Assembly: GCF_014489595.1 (NCBI RefSeq) | Contig: NZ_CP060790.1 | Coordinates: forward strand, 4,615,991-4,679,990 | DNA length: 64,000 nucleotides | Direction of reading: 5' to 3' | Source: Paenacidovorax monticola | Lineage (GTDB): Bacteria > Pseudomonadota > Gammaproteobacteria > Burkholderiales > Burkholderiaceae_C | Shown: positions 18,946-27,544 of the stretch, piece by piece | Numbering within the stretch: the first letter of the stretch is position 1 | How the letters are laid out: each line of letters starts with the position of its first letter | Position numbers and translations under genes: made by a program | Notes under the pieces: generated by a model | Database searches by the model: none | Seen by the model: the letters and a program-made list of their open reading frames with translations, nothing else | What the model was told of the DNA's origin: nothing

Positions 18946-19902
18946 CTACGGCGCCACCGCGTTCACTGGCCTGCCCGCGACGAACGCTTCCACGTTGTCG
19001 ATCAACTGGTCCGCCAGCGCCTGGATGGCTTCGGCGCTGGCCCAGGCCACGTGGGGCGTCAGGATGAAGTTGGGCCGCTCCAGCAAGGCCGTGAAGGGGT
19101 GATTGGCGGGCGGCGGTTCCACGCTGGTCACGTCGAACGCGGCGCCGCTGATATGCCCCGCATCCAGTGCCGGGCCCACGGCCGATTCGTCCACCAAGCC
19201 GCCGCGCGCGGTATTGATGAGCAAGGGGCGGCGCGCCATTTGCGCAAACTCGGGCGCAGCGATCATGTTGCGCGTGTCGGCGTTCAGGGGGCAGTGCAAG
19301 GTGAGCATGTCGGCCTGCCGCAGTGTTTCCTCGAACGGCGTGTACATGCTGCCTTGGTCGGTGCGGCCCTTGTGGCCCGACATCAGCACTCGCATGCCCA
19401 GCGCCCGGCCCATGGCGGCCACGGCCTGGCCCAGCGCTCCGTCGCCAATCACGCCCAGCGTGGAGCCTGCCAGGTCGCGGATGGGGTGGTCGAAAAAGCA
19501 GAACTGCGCCGTCTGCTGCCACCGGCCCGCGCGCACCGCGTCACGGTAGGCGCAGATGCTGCGCCGCAGGGCGAAGATGAGCGCGAAGGTGTGCTCCGGC
19601 ACCGTGTGGGTGGCGTAGTTGCGCACGTTGCTGACCACGATGCCCCGCGCCTGGCAGGCGGCCAGGTCGATGTTGTCGGTGCCTGTCGCGGCCACGGCGA
19701 CCAGCCGCAGGCGCGGAGCCTGGGCGAGCACATCGGCGGGCAGCTTGACCTTGTTGACGATGGCCACATCGGCATCGCGCAGCCGGTCTGCGGCTTCGGC
19801 GGGGCTGGTCCGGGGGTATTCCACCCATTCGTGGTCGAACGCGGGCCGGCGCACGCGGGTCTGCGGGGAAATGGTTTCGCGGTCGAGAAAGACGATCTTC
19901 AT
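18946..19902 (-). CDS. D-isomer-specific 2-hydroxyacid dehydrogenase (glycerate/hydroxypyruvate reductase-like)
   Basis: NAD(P)H-dependent reduction of a 2-keto acid, or the reverse. The 318-residue protein has the Rossmann motif as LGVIGDGALGQAVAAMGRALG (the usual GxGxxG is G-D-G-A-L-G), the substrate/catalytic arginine region LLINTARGGLVDESAVG and the C-terminal catalytic segment LTPHVAWASAEA with the expected histidine. It most resembles HprA-type glycerate dehydrogenases. It starts 14 bases after the full-length transketolase stop, in the same direction, so the two are probably one operon under the nearby LysR regulator. Hydroxypyruvate, a transketolase ketol donor, is a plausible substrate but this is inference. 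Confidence 0.9.
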   Translation of the reverse strand: MKIVFLDRETISPQTRVRRPAFDHEWVEYPRTSPAEAADRLRDADVAIVNKVKLPADVLAQAPRLRLVAVAATGTDNIDLAACQARGIVVSNVRNYATHTVPEHTFALIFALRRSICAYRDAVRAGRWQQTAQFCFFDHPIRDLAGSTLGVIGDGALGQAVAAMGRALGMRVLMSGHKGRTDQGSMYTPFEETLRQADMLTLHCPLNADTRNMIAAPEFAQMARRPLLINTARGGLVDESAVGPALDAGHISGAAFDVTSVEPPPANHPFTALLERPNFILTPHVAWASAEAIQALADQLIDNVEAFVAGRPVNAVAP

Positions 19903-19916
19903 GGCAAACCTTGTTT

Positions 19917-21897
19917 TCAAGCGGCCAGCAGGCGGCGCGCTTCGGCTGCCACGGCCTCGGGGTGATGTCGAACAATTTGTACAGGGCCTCGGCCGGGCCG
20001 GATGCGCCAAAGCCTGTCATGCCTACGAAGCCACCGCGCTCGCCCAGGTAGGCGTCCCAGCCAAGGCGGCAGGCGGCCTCTACGCCGACGCGCACGCCGG
20101 TGCCCAATACCTCCCGGCGGTAGGCCGCGTCCTGCTGGTCGAACAGTTCCCAGCAGGGCAGGGAGACGACGGCCGTGCCGGTGCCGCCTTGTTCCAGCAT
20201 CTCGCGCGCGGCCAGCGCCAGCGCCACCTCGGAGCCGGTGGCCAGCAGCGTGACTTGGCGCGGGCCGCAGGCCGCCTCGCGCAGCACGTAGCCGCCGCGC
20301 GCGCTCTGGTTGGCTGGGGTGTGCGTCTGGCGCACGAGGGGCAGGGTCTGCCGCGCGAAGACCAGGCTCACGGGCCCGAGGCATGGGCCATGGCGGTTTC
20401 CCAGCACTCGGCCGCCTCGACCGCGTCGGCGGGCCGCATCACCAGCATGTTGGGCATGGCGCGCAGCGAGGCGAGGATTTCCACGGGTTGGTGCGTGGGA
20501 CCGTTCTTGCCGATGCCGATGGAGTCGTGGCTGAACACGAACTTGACCGGCAGCCCCATGAGCGCGGCCATGCGCATGGCGGGGCGCTCGTAGTCCGAGA
20601 ACGCCAGGTAGGTGACGGACAGCGGCACGACGCCGCCGTGTGCGGCCATGCCGTTGGCCATGCCGCCCATGAGGTGCTCGCGCACGCCGCAGTGCACGTA
20701 GGCGCCCGAGCGGTCCGTGGCCGTGAACGCGGCCAGGCCGCGCTTGTGGCTGGTGGGCGCCTCCAGGTCGGCGCAGCCCACCATGCGCTCGGGTATCACT
20801 GGCGCAAGCAGCGCGTTGATCTCGGCCGAGAGGAGGATGCCGCCGGTTTCCTGCGGCGAAGCTACAGCGCGCTGCTTGTAATCGTGCAACACCTGCTGCC
20901 AGCCGGCGGGCAGTTCGCCGTTCATGACGCGGCGGAATTCCCGGCGCTCGGCTTCCGGTAGCGCATCCAGGCGGCGCTGCCATGCGGCATGCGCTTCGGT
21001 GCTGCGCTGGCCGGCCGCGCGCCAGGCATCCAGCACGGGGGCGGGCACATCGAACGGGCCGTGGGGCCAGTCCAGCCGCTCACGGGCCTCCTGAGCGTCC
21101 TGCTCGTAGAGGCGGGCGCTGTGGCCGCCGCGCTGGCCTTCGAGGCGCGGAATGCCCTTGGCAATGATGGTGCGGCAGGCGATGAGGGACGGGCGCTCGT
21201 CCCGGCGCGCGAGCGTGAGCGCGGCGGACACAGCGTCGATGTCATGGCCGTCCACTTCGACGACATGCCATTGAGCGACGCGGAAGCGCTCGGCCACGTC
21301 CTCGCTGATGGATAGCTGAGTGCTGCCGTCGTCGGTGATGCGGTTGTCGTCCCACAGCAGGACCAGCTTGCCCAGGCGCAGATGGCCGGCCAGGGAGATC
21401 ATTTCCTGGCCGATGCCTTCCTGCAGGCAGCCGTCGCCGACGAAGGCGTAAGTGAAGTGGTCCACCAGGGCGCTGCCGAAGCGGGCGTTGAGATAGGCCT
21501 CGGCCACCGCCATGCCGAAGGCATTGGCGATGCCCTGGCCCAGCGGCCCCGTCGTGACCTCGATGCCGTGCGCCGGGTTGCGCTCGGGGTGGCCTTCGCA
21601 GTGCGAGCCCAGTTCGCGGAAGCGCTGGATCTGGTCGAGGCTGATGGGCCCGTAGCCGCTCAGGTGCAGCAGGGCGTACAGCAGCATCGAGCCGTGGCCG
21701 TTGGAGAGCACCACGCGGTCGCGGTCCCACCAGGTCGGGTCGGCCGGGTGGTGCTTCAGGTGCTGTGTGTAGAGGGCCGTGGCGATTTCGGCCATGCCCA
21801 GCGGAACGCCCTGGTGGCCTTCGGCGGCACGCACGATGGCGTCGATGGATAGAAAGCGGATGGCATGCGCCAGGGGCTGCAGCGGGTGTGCGCTCAT
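19917..21897 (-). CDS. Transketolase (full length), two frameshifts
   Basis: Thiamine-diphosphate enzyme transferring two-carbon ketol groups. The reconstructed protein is about 660 residues, the usual length. Visible motifs: HHPADPTWWDRDRVVLSNGH, GPLGQGIANAFGMA, the ThDP/Mg site GDGCLQEGIGQEM, and the transketolase signature GIGKNGPTHQPVE in the pyrimidine domain. The frame breaks at about 20370 (ASGP then GPVSLVFARQ; one C missing in CCC) and at about 19960 (DITP then EAVAAEARRLLAA; one C missing in CCCC). Start ATG at 21897. Transcribed away from the LysR gene's neighbour with a perfect palindrome about 100 bases upstream. A second, split transketolase lies 5 kb away. Confidence 0.9.
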
Positions 21898-22000
21898 GGT
21901 GGTGGCGCACCGTGCGGGGCGGGCGCCTGTCTCCTGTGGTTGAAAGAACAGGCGCGATTCTTTGGCGCCCACAGGTTGAGTACAAGCGACGAATATTCAG

Positions 22001-22027
22001 CGATGGATGAATGCCATTCATCCATCG
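22001..22027. promoter_or_regulatory. Perfect 13-bp inverted repeat, probable LysR operator (copy 1)
   Basis: CGATGGATGAATG, one base, then its exact complement CATTCATCCATCG. It lies between the transketolase start and the lysR stop, about 104 bases upstream of the transketolase ATG. Its first 21 bases match the sequence at 22928-22948 at 18 positions, which suggests one regulator binds both. Confidence 0.75.
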
Positions 22028-22040
22028 CCCGGCGCGCCGG

Positions 22041-22928
22041 CTAGCGCGGGCCCGCCGGCCGGGCCTCCTCGCGGATCCATTCCAGGAACATCTTCACCTC
22101 GGGCCGCGCGGCGTGGCGCGCCGGGTACACGAGGAAATGCCCCTGCACCTCCAGGCTCATCTCGTCGCCGAACACAGGCTGCAGCCGGCCGCTGGCGATG
22201 TGCGCTTGCCCAAGGCTGGCGCTTTCCAGGGCCACGCCCAGCGACTGGACGGCTGCGTCCAGGCTCATCATGGCCCGGTCGAACTTCAGGGCCATGCGCT
22301 CGGGCCGGTGCTCCGGCTCGAAGCGGGCAAACCATTCCGGCCATTGCGCGACGTTGATCATGGACTGGATCAGGGGCACCTGCAGCAGGTCCCGCGGCGT
22401 GTGCAGGGCGTGCCTGCGGATGAATTCGGGGCTGGCCAGCGGCATCACCTTCTCCGAGAAGATGGGTTCGACCTCCAGGTGGGGCCAGGTGGGCAGCCCG
22501 TAGCGGATGTCGAGATCGACCAGGCCGAGCTGGAAGTCCGAATGCACGTGCGAGGCTGACAGCACCAGCGAGATCGCGGGATGGCGCTGCGCGAAGCGCG
22601 GGATGCGCGGCATGAGCCACAGGCTTGCGAAGCTGGGGCTGCAGTGCAGGTACAGCGTGTCCTGCACCCCATGCCGCAGGTCTTCCGTCGCCGTGCTGAT
22701 GGCCCCCAGCGCATTGCCCACGCGCTGCAGGTAGCTGTGGCCCGCGGGCGTCAGGTCCACGCCGCGCGACGAGCGCTCGAACAGCCGCACGCCGAGCAGG
22801 CTTTCCAGCTTGGCCAGTTGGTGGCTGATGGCCGAGGGCGTGAGGTGCAGTTCATGGGCCGCCAGGGAAAAGCTGCGACGTCGGGCAACGGCCTCGAAGG
22901 CCTGGAGAGCGCTCAGCGGTGGAATCAC
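22041..22928 (-). CDS. LysR-family transcriptional regulator
   Basis: A 295-residue LysR-type regulator. N-terminal winged helix (LQAFEAVARRRSFSLAAHEL, LTPSAISHQLAKLESLLGVR, LFERSSRGVDLTPAG) in the GcvA-like style, followed by a periplasmic-binding-like effector domain. The start is GTG at 22928, just before MIPPLSALQAFEAV; no ATG fits. It is flanked by two copies of one operator, one over its own start and one upstream of the transketolase gene, so it probably controls both flanking units and itself. The inducer is unknown. Confidence 0.9.
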   Translation of the reverse strand: MIPPLSALQAFEAVARRRSFSLAAHELHLTPSAISHQLAKLESLLGVRLFERSSRGVDLTPAGHSYLQRVGNALGAISTATEDLRHGVQDTLYLHCSPSFASLWLMPRIPRFAQRHPAISLVLSASHVHSDFQLGLVDLDIRYGLPTWPHLEVEPIFSEKVMPLASPEFIRRHALHTPRDLLQVPLIQSMINVAQWPEWFARFEPEHRPERMALKFDRAMMSLDAAVQSLGVALESASLGQAHIASGRLQPVFGDEMSLEVQGHFLVYPARHAARPEVKMFLEWIREEARPAGPR

Positions 22929-22948
22929 GATGGATGAAATCCGTTCAT
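22928..22948. promoter_or_regulatory. Probable LysR operator (copy 2), over the lysR start and facing the SDR/TRAP operon
   Basis: CGATGGATGAAATCCGTTCAT matches copy 1 at 18 of 21 positions and keeps the ATGAA/TTCAT dyad. A further half-site (CATGAATGG) follows near 22963. It is placed to control both lysR and the rightward SDR-TRAP-transketolase operon. Confidence 0.65.
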
Positions 22949-23068
22949 ATATTGCGTTGCAGCATGAATGGAATTGAATCGCTGGTGAGTTTATATCGTT
23001 TGTGCTCAATGGTCGCCCATCCCAGAATCCGCCCACTCGCAACGCAGTTCACGCACAAGGAGACACGC

Positions 23069-23833
23069 ATGCTGCTCAAGGACAAGGTGGCCGTCATTAC
23101 CGGCGGCGCAGGGATCAACGGACTGGGCTTCGCCACCGCCCGCATGATGGCGGAGCAGGGCGCCAAGGTGGTCATCCTCGACCTGGCGGCAGCCGACCCG
23201 CAGGCCGCCGCAGCGCGCCTGGAGACGGAGGGCCTGGGCAAAGGCCACCTGGGCCTGGTGGCCAACGTGACCGACAAGGCATCGTGCGAGGCGGCCGCGG
23301 CCGCCATCGTGGCCAAATACGGCCGCATCGACGTGCTGGTCAACAACGCCGGCGTGACCCAGCCCGCCAAGTTCCTGGACATCACGGGTGCCGACTACGA
23401 CCGCATCCTGGACGTGAGCCTGCGCGGCACGCTGTACGCGTCGCAGGCGGTGCTGCCTGCCATGGTGGCCCAGCAAAGCGGCGCCATCGTCTGCATCTCG
23501 TCCGTCTCGGCCCAGCGCGGCGGCGGCATCCTGGGCGGGCCGCACTACTCTGCTGCCAAGGCCGGCGTGCTGGGCCTGGCGCGCGCCATGGCCCGCGAAT
23601 ACGGCGGCAGCAACATCCGCGTCAACTGCGTGACGCCGGGCCTCATCGCCACGGACATCAACAAGGGCAAGATTCCCGAGGACAAGCGCCAGGGCATCCT
23701 GGACGGCATCCCCCTCGCGCGCATCGGCGAGCCCGCCGACGTGGCTGGCTGCGTCGTGTTCCTGGCGAGCGACCTGGCCAAGTACTGCACGGGCGTCACC
23801 TTGGATGTGAATGGCGGCATGCTGATCCACTGA
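23069..23833 (+). CDS. Short-chain dehydrogenase/reductase (SDR)
   Basis: NAD(P)-dependent oxidoreductase of the classical SDR family, 254 residues. Cofactor motif TGGAGINGLGFATA, an acidic residue after beta-2 (VVILDLAAAD) suggesting NAD preference, NNAG (VLVNNAGV), catalytic serine in CISSVSAQRGG and the YSAAK active site. Resembles FabG-type enzymes. ATG at 23069 has AAGGAG upstream. First gene of the operon with the TRAP transporter and split transketolase; probably oxidises or reduces the imported hydroxy compound. Confidence 0.93.
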   Translation: MLLKDKVAVITGGAGINGLGFATARMMAEQGAKVVILDLAAADPQAAAARLETEGLGKGHLGLVANVTDKASCEAAAAAIVAKYGRIDVLVNNAGVTQPAKFLDITGADYDRILDVSLRGTLYASQAVLPAMVAQQSGAIVCISSVSAQRGGGILGGPHYSAAKAGVLGLARAMAREYGGSNIRVNCVTPGLIATDINKGKIPEDKRQGILDGIPLARIGEPADVAGCVVFLASDLAKYCTGVTLDVNGGMLIH

Positions 23834-23876
23834 TCGCCACCCATTCGACAACGACAAACGAAAAATGGAGACAAGC

Positions 23877-24860
23877 ATGCAACACACCACCATCCTTCGC
23901 CGCACGCTGTTGGCTGCAGCCCTGGCGGCCGGCGCTTCGCTGGCCTCGGCCCAGGCCGTCAAGCTCACGCTGGCGCACGGCAACCCGCCGGACAACCCGC
24001 GCCATGTGGCGGCCGTGAAGTTCGCCGAGACGGTGAAGGCCAAGACCGGCGGCCGCGTGGAGATCCAGGTGAACCATTCGGCGCAGCTGGGCGACGATGC
24101 CGCCATGGTGACGGCGCTGCGCTCGGGCACGCTGGACTTCTCGGCCAACAGCCAGGGGGCCGTGGCCGCCGTGGTGCCCGAATACGCCGCGCTGGGCATG
24201 CCCTTCCTCTTCGCCGACGTGCAGAAGGCCTGGAGCGTGATGGACGGTGCCGTCGGCAAGGAACTGGCCGACAAGACGGCCGCCAAGGGCATGGTGCTGC
24301 TGGGGCTGTGGGACAACGGCGTGCGCCAGATGTCGAACAGCAAGCGCCCGATCAAGACCCCCGCCGACATGAAGGGCCTGAAGATGCGCACGCCGCCCGA
24401 TGCGGTGACGGTGGACATCATGCAGGCCATGGGCGCCGATGCGCAGCAGATCAAGTTCTCGGAGCTGTACGTCGCCCTGCAGCAGGGCGTGGTCGATGGG
24501 CAGGAGAACCCGCTGACCAACATCGCCTCGGCCAAGCTCTACGAAGTGCAGAAGTACATCTCGCTGACCGGGCACAAGTACGAGAGCACGCCCTTCCTGA
24601 TGAGCAAGCGCACCTGGGACCGCATGAAGCCCGAGGACCAGAAGGTGGTGACCGATGCCGCCGCCGAAGCCACGCAGCTGCAGCGTCAGCTCAACAAGGA
24701 GATCGACGACAAGCTGGTCACCGAACTCAAGGGCAAGGGGGTGCAGGTCGACACGGTGGACCGGGCCGCCTTCATGGAGGCCGCTAAGCCGGTCTACACC
24801 AAATGGCTGGCCAGCCCCATCGGCGCCTTCGTGGGCCGCGTGCAGCAGGCCGCGCGCTGA
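23877..24860 (+). CDS. dctP: TRAP transporter substrate-binding protein (DctP family)
   Basis: Periplasmic solute receptor of a tripartite ATP-independent transporter. Signal peptide RRTLLAAALAAGASLASAQA, then VKLTLAHGNPPDNPRHVAAV. Conserved family positions include the arginine of GLKMRTPPDAVTVDIM (carboxylate binding) and SELYVALQQGVVDGQENPL. The carboxylate-binding arginine points to an organic acid ligand. The start at 23877 is preferred because GGAG lies just before it; ATG at 23865 would overlap that site. Confidence 0.92.
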   Translation: MQHTTILRRTLLAAALAAGASLASAQAVKLTLAHGNPPDNPRHVAAVKFAETVKAKTGGRVEIQVNHSAQLGDDAAMVTALRSGTLDFSANSQGAVAAVVPEYAALGMPFLFADVQKAWSVMDGAVGKELADKTAAKGMVLLGLWDNGVRQMSNSKRPIKTPADMKGLKMRTPPDAVTVDIMQAMGADAQQIKFSELYVALQQGVVDGQENPLTNIASAKLYEVQKYISLTGHKYESTPFLMSKRTWDRMKPEDQKVVTDAAAEATQLQRQLNKEIDDKLVTELKGKGVQVDTVDRAAFMEAAKPVYTKWLASPIGAFVGRVQQAAR

Positions 24861-24923
24861 CCCCCTTCATCGCGTGCCGGGCCCGCCTTCCTTGCGAAGG
24901 GGCGGGCCCGCAAGGAGACCCCT

Positions 24924-25424
24924 ATGAATCCTCTTTCGAGAGCGGTGGATGCCGCCATCGCCTGGTGGTGCCACGCCGTGCTGTACGTGACGCTGTCGGT
25001 GGTGTTCCTCATCCTGAGCATCAACGTCGTGCTGCGCTACGTGGCCGGCACCAGCCTGGCCTGGGCGTCGGAGCTGCCGGAGCTGATGTTTCCCTGGATG
25101 ATCATGGCCGGCGTGGTGCTGGCGGCGCAGCATGGCTCGCACATTGCCGTCGTGCTGCTCACGCAGAAGCTGGGGGCCGCGCGCCGCTGGGTGCTGGCGG
25201 CGGGCTCCCTCGTGGTGGTGGCGCTGTACCTGGGCTTGGCCTGGACGGCGTGGCCCGTGTTCGAGATCGCCGCCGACGAGCGCAGCCCCATCATGCAGGT
25301 GCCCGGCTCGGTGAGCGTGGGCTGCCTACTGCTGGGCTTCGTGATGCTGGCCATCGTGACGCTGTGCCGGCTGCCCCAGATCTGGCGCGGCGAGGCCCAT
25401 GACGAGATCGGAGCCGACGCATGA
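24924..25424 (+). CDS. dctQ: TRAP transporter small permease subunit (DctQ family)
   Basis: Inner-membrane protein of 166 residues with four membrane segments (for example AVLYVTLSVVFLILSINVVL and VLAAGSLVVVALYLGLAW), with WASELPELMFPWMIMAG typical of the family. AAGGAG precedes the ATG. Its stop overlaps the dctM start as ATGA. Confidence 0.92.
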   Translation: MNPLSRAVDAAIAWWCHAVLYVTLSVVFLILSINVVLRYVAGTSLAWASELPELMFPWMIMAGVVLAAQHGSHIAVVLLTQKLGAARRWVLAAGSLVVVALYLGLAWTAWPVFEIAADERSPIMQVPGSVSVGCLLLGFVMLAIVTLCRLPQIWRGEAHDEIGADA

Positions 25425-26680
25425 CCCTCCTCATCATTGGCCTCTTCATCGTGGCCGCGCTGGCCTCGATACCGATCGCGCACGCGCTGGTGCTGGCCTC
25501 GGTCGGCGGCCTGCTCATCATCGACCGCGTGCCCGTGCACCTGGCGGTGGAGCAGATGCTCACGCAGACGCAGAGCTTCCCGCTGATCGCCATTCCGTTC
25601 TTCATGATGACGGGTGCGCTGATGGTCAGCGGCCGGCTGGGCCAGAGCCTGGTCAACCTGCTGTCCATGATGATCGGCCGTGTGCACGGCGGCCCGGCGC
25701 AGGTGGGCGTGCTGTCATCCACCATCTTCGGCGGCGTCTCCGGTTCGGCCGTGGCCGATGCCTCCGCCATCGGCTCCATGCTGATCCCGTGGCTCAAGAA
25801 GCTGGGCTACCCCGCGCCGTTCGCGGCGGGCACGCTGGCGGCGGCGGCCACCATCGACATCCTGATCCCGCCGTCGATTCCGATGATCGTGTACGCGCTG
25901 GTGTCGGGCGCGTCGATCGGCGCGCTGTTCGTGGCCGGTATCCTGCCGGGGCTGCTGATGTGTGGTGGCTTCATGGCCGTGTGCTACGTGCAGGGGCGCC
26001 GGCGCAACTTCCCGCGCGACACCACGCCGTTCGAATGGCCCGCCTTTAGGAAGCAGCTGCTGCATGCCGGCCCCGCGCTGGCCATGCCCGTGCTGATCAT
26101 CGTCTTCCTGCGCTTCGGTATCGCCACGCCGACGGAGGTGAGCGTGATGTCCACGCTGTACGCCTTGGTGGTGTCGGGCATCGTCTACCGCGACCTGACG
26201 ATCGCCAAGCTCAAGGCCGCGGCCGTGGAGGCCGGCATCTCCACAGGCGTGGTGCTGCTGATCATCATGGCCTCCAGCGTGGTGGGCTGGATCGTGACCT
26301 ACGAGCAACTGCCTGCCGCCTTCACGCAGTACGCCAAGGAAACGCTGCAATCGCCCTGGCTCATCATCCTGGCGATGAACCTGATCATGCTCGCCACGGG
26401 CATGTTCATCGACCTGCCGGCGGCCGTGCTGCTGCTCACGCCGATGTTCGTGCCGCTGGCCTCGGCCGTGGGCATGGACACCGTGCAGCTCGGGATCATG
26501 ATGATCGTGAACCTGTCCATCGGGCTGTACCACCCGCCCATCGGCACCACCTTGTTCATCACGAGTTCGATCGCCAAGGTGCGCATCGGCGACGTGGTCA
26601 AGGAGCTGATTCCTTTCTACGTGGTCGCCATCGCGCTGCTGCTGGGCTTTGCCTACCTGCCGTGGCTGACCTTGCATTGA
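25421..26680 (+). CDS. dctM: TRAP transporter large permease subunit (DctM family)
   Basis: Sodium-coupled transport subunit, 419 residues with about twelve hydrophobic segments. Family features: IPFFMMTGALMVSGRLGQSL, the conserved FGGVSGSAVADASAIGSMLIP region, and IPPSIPMIVYALVSGASI. Completes a dctPQM set in one operon with the SDR upstream and split transketolase downstream, which ties import to that metabolism. Confidence 0.95.
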   Translation: MTLLIIGLFIVAALASIPIAHALVLASVGGLLIIDRVPVHLAVEQMLTQTQSFPLIAIPFFMMTGALMVSGRLGQSLVNLLSMMIGRVHGGPAQVGVLSSTIFGGVSGSAVADASAIGSMLIPWLKKLGYPAPFAAGTLAAAATIDILIPPSIPMIVYALVSGASIGALFVAGILPGLLMCGGFMAVCYVQGRRRNFPRDTTPFEWPAFRKQLLHAGPALAMPVLIIVFLRFGIATPTEVSVMSTLYALVVSGIVYRDLTIAKLKAAAVEAGISTGVVLLIIMASSVVGWIVTYEQLPAAFTQYAKETLQSPWLIILAMNLIMLATGMFIDLPAAVLLLTPMFVPLASAVGMDTVQLGIMMIVNLSIGLYHPPIGTTLFITSSIAKVRIGDVVKELIPFYVVAIALLLGFAYLPWLTLH

Positions 26681-26702
26681 TCCCTTTCATCAGAAACATC
26701 CC

Positions 26703-27530
26703 ATGAGCAATCTCCAACACATTGCCCAGGCCGCGTGGCGCATCCGCCGCTATGCCGTCCGCATGGGCGAGGTCCAGGGGCAGGGCTATGTCGGCCAGGC
26801 CCTGGGCTATGCCGACGTGCTGGCCACGGCCTATGCGCACGCCCTCAACCTCCGGCCCGACGATCCGGATTGGGACGGGCGCGACCGTTTCCTGCTCTCG
26901 CACGGCCACTACGCGATCGCCCACTACGCCGCGCTGATCGAGGCCGGCACCATCCCCGAGTCCGAGCTGGAGACCTATGGCAGCGACGACAGCCGCCTGC
27001 CCATGTCGGGCATGGCGACCTATACGCCGGGCATGGAGATTTCGGGCGGCTCGCTGGGCCAGGGCCTGCCCATCGCCGTGGGCCTGGCCCTGGGGCTGCG
27101 CCACAAGGGCAACCCGGCCTTCGTCTACAACTCCATGTCGGACGGCGAGCTCGATGAAGGCTCGACCTGGGAAGCCGCCCTGTCAGCGGCCCACCACGGA
27201 CTGGGCAACCTGATCTGCCTCGTCGACATCAACAACCAGCAGGCCGATGGCCCGTCCTCCAAGGTGCTGGGCTTCGAGCCGCTGGCGGACAAGTGGGCGT
27301 CCTTTGGCTGGCATGTGCAGCGCGTGGACGGCAACCACCTGCCCGCCGTGGTGCGCGCCTTCGACACCGCGCGCCATCTGGCCGAGGCCAAACCCCGCGT
27401 GATCCTGTGCGACACGCTGATGGGCAAGGGCGTGCCCTTCCTGGAGGCGCGCGACAAGAACCACTTCATCCGCGTCGATCCGCCCGAGTGGCAGCAGGCG
27501 CTGGACGTGCTGGACGCCAACCGTCCTTGA
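26703..27530 (+). CDS. Transketolase, N-terminal (ThDP-binding) subunit
   Basis: Split transketolase, first half, 275 residues. RDRFLLSHGHYAIAHYAAL, the MSDGELDEGSTWEAALSAAHH cofactor region (a DGE version of the GDG motif with downstream N as INNQQADGPS), and the C-terminal LMGKGVPFLEARDKNHF are all typical. Two-gene transketolases occur in sugar and sugar-acid catabolic operons. It starts 23 bases after dctM and is followed 14 bases later by the matching C-terminal subunit. Confidence 0.93.
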   Translation: MSNLQHIAQAAWRIRRYAVRMGEVQGQGYVGQALGYADVLATAYAHALNLRPDDPDWDGRDRFLLSHGHYAIAHYAALIEAGTIPESELETYGSDDSRLPMSGMATYTPGMEISGGSLGQGLPIAVGLALGLRHKGNPAFVYNSMSDGELDEGSTWEAALSAAHHGLGNLICLVDINNQQADGPSSKVLGFEPLADKWASFGWHVQRVDGNHLPAVVRAFDTARHLAEAKPRVILCDTLMGKGVPFLEARDKNHFIRVDPPEWQQALDVLDANRP

Positions 27531-27544
27531 GCCAGGGAGAGACC

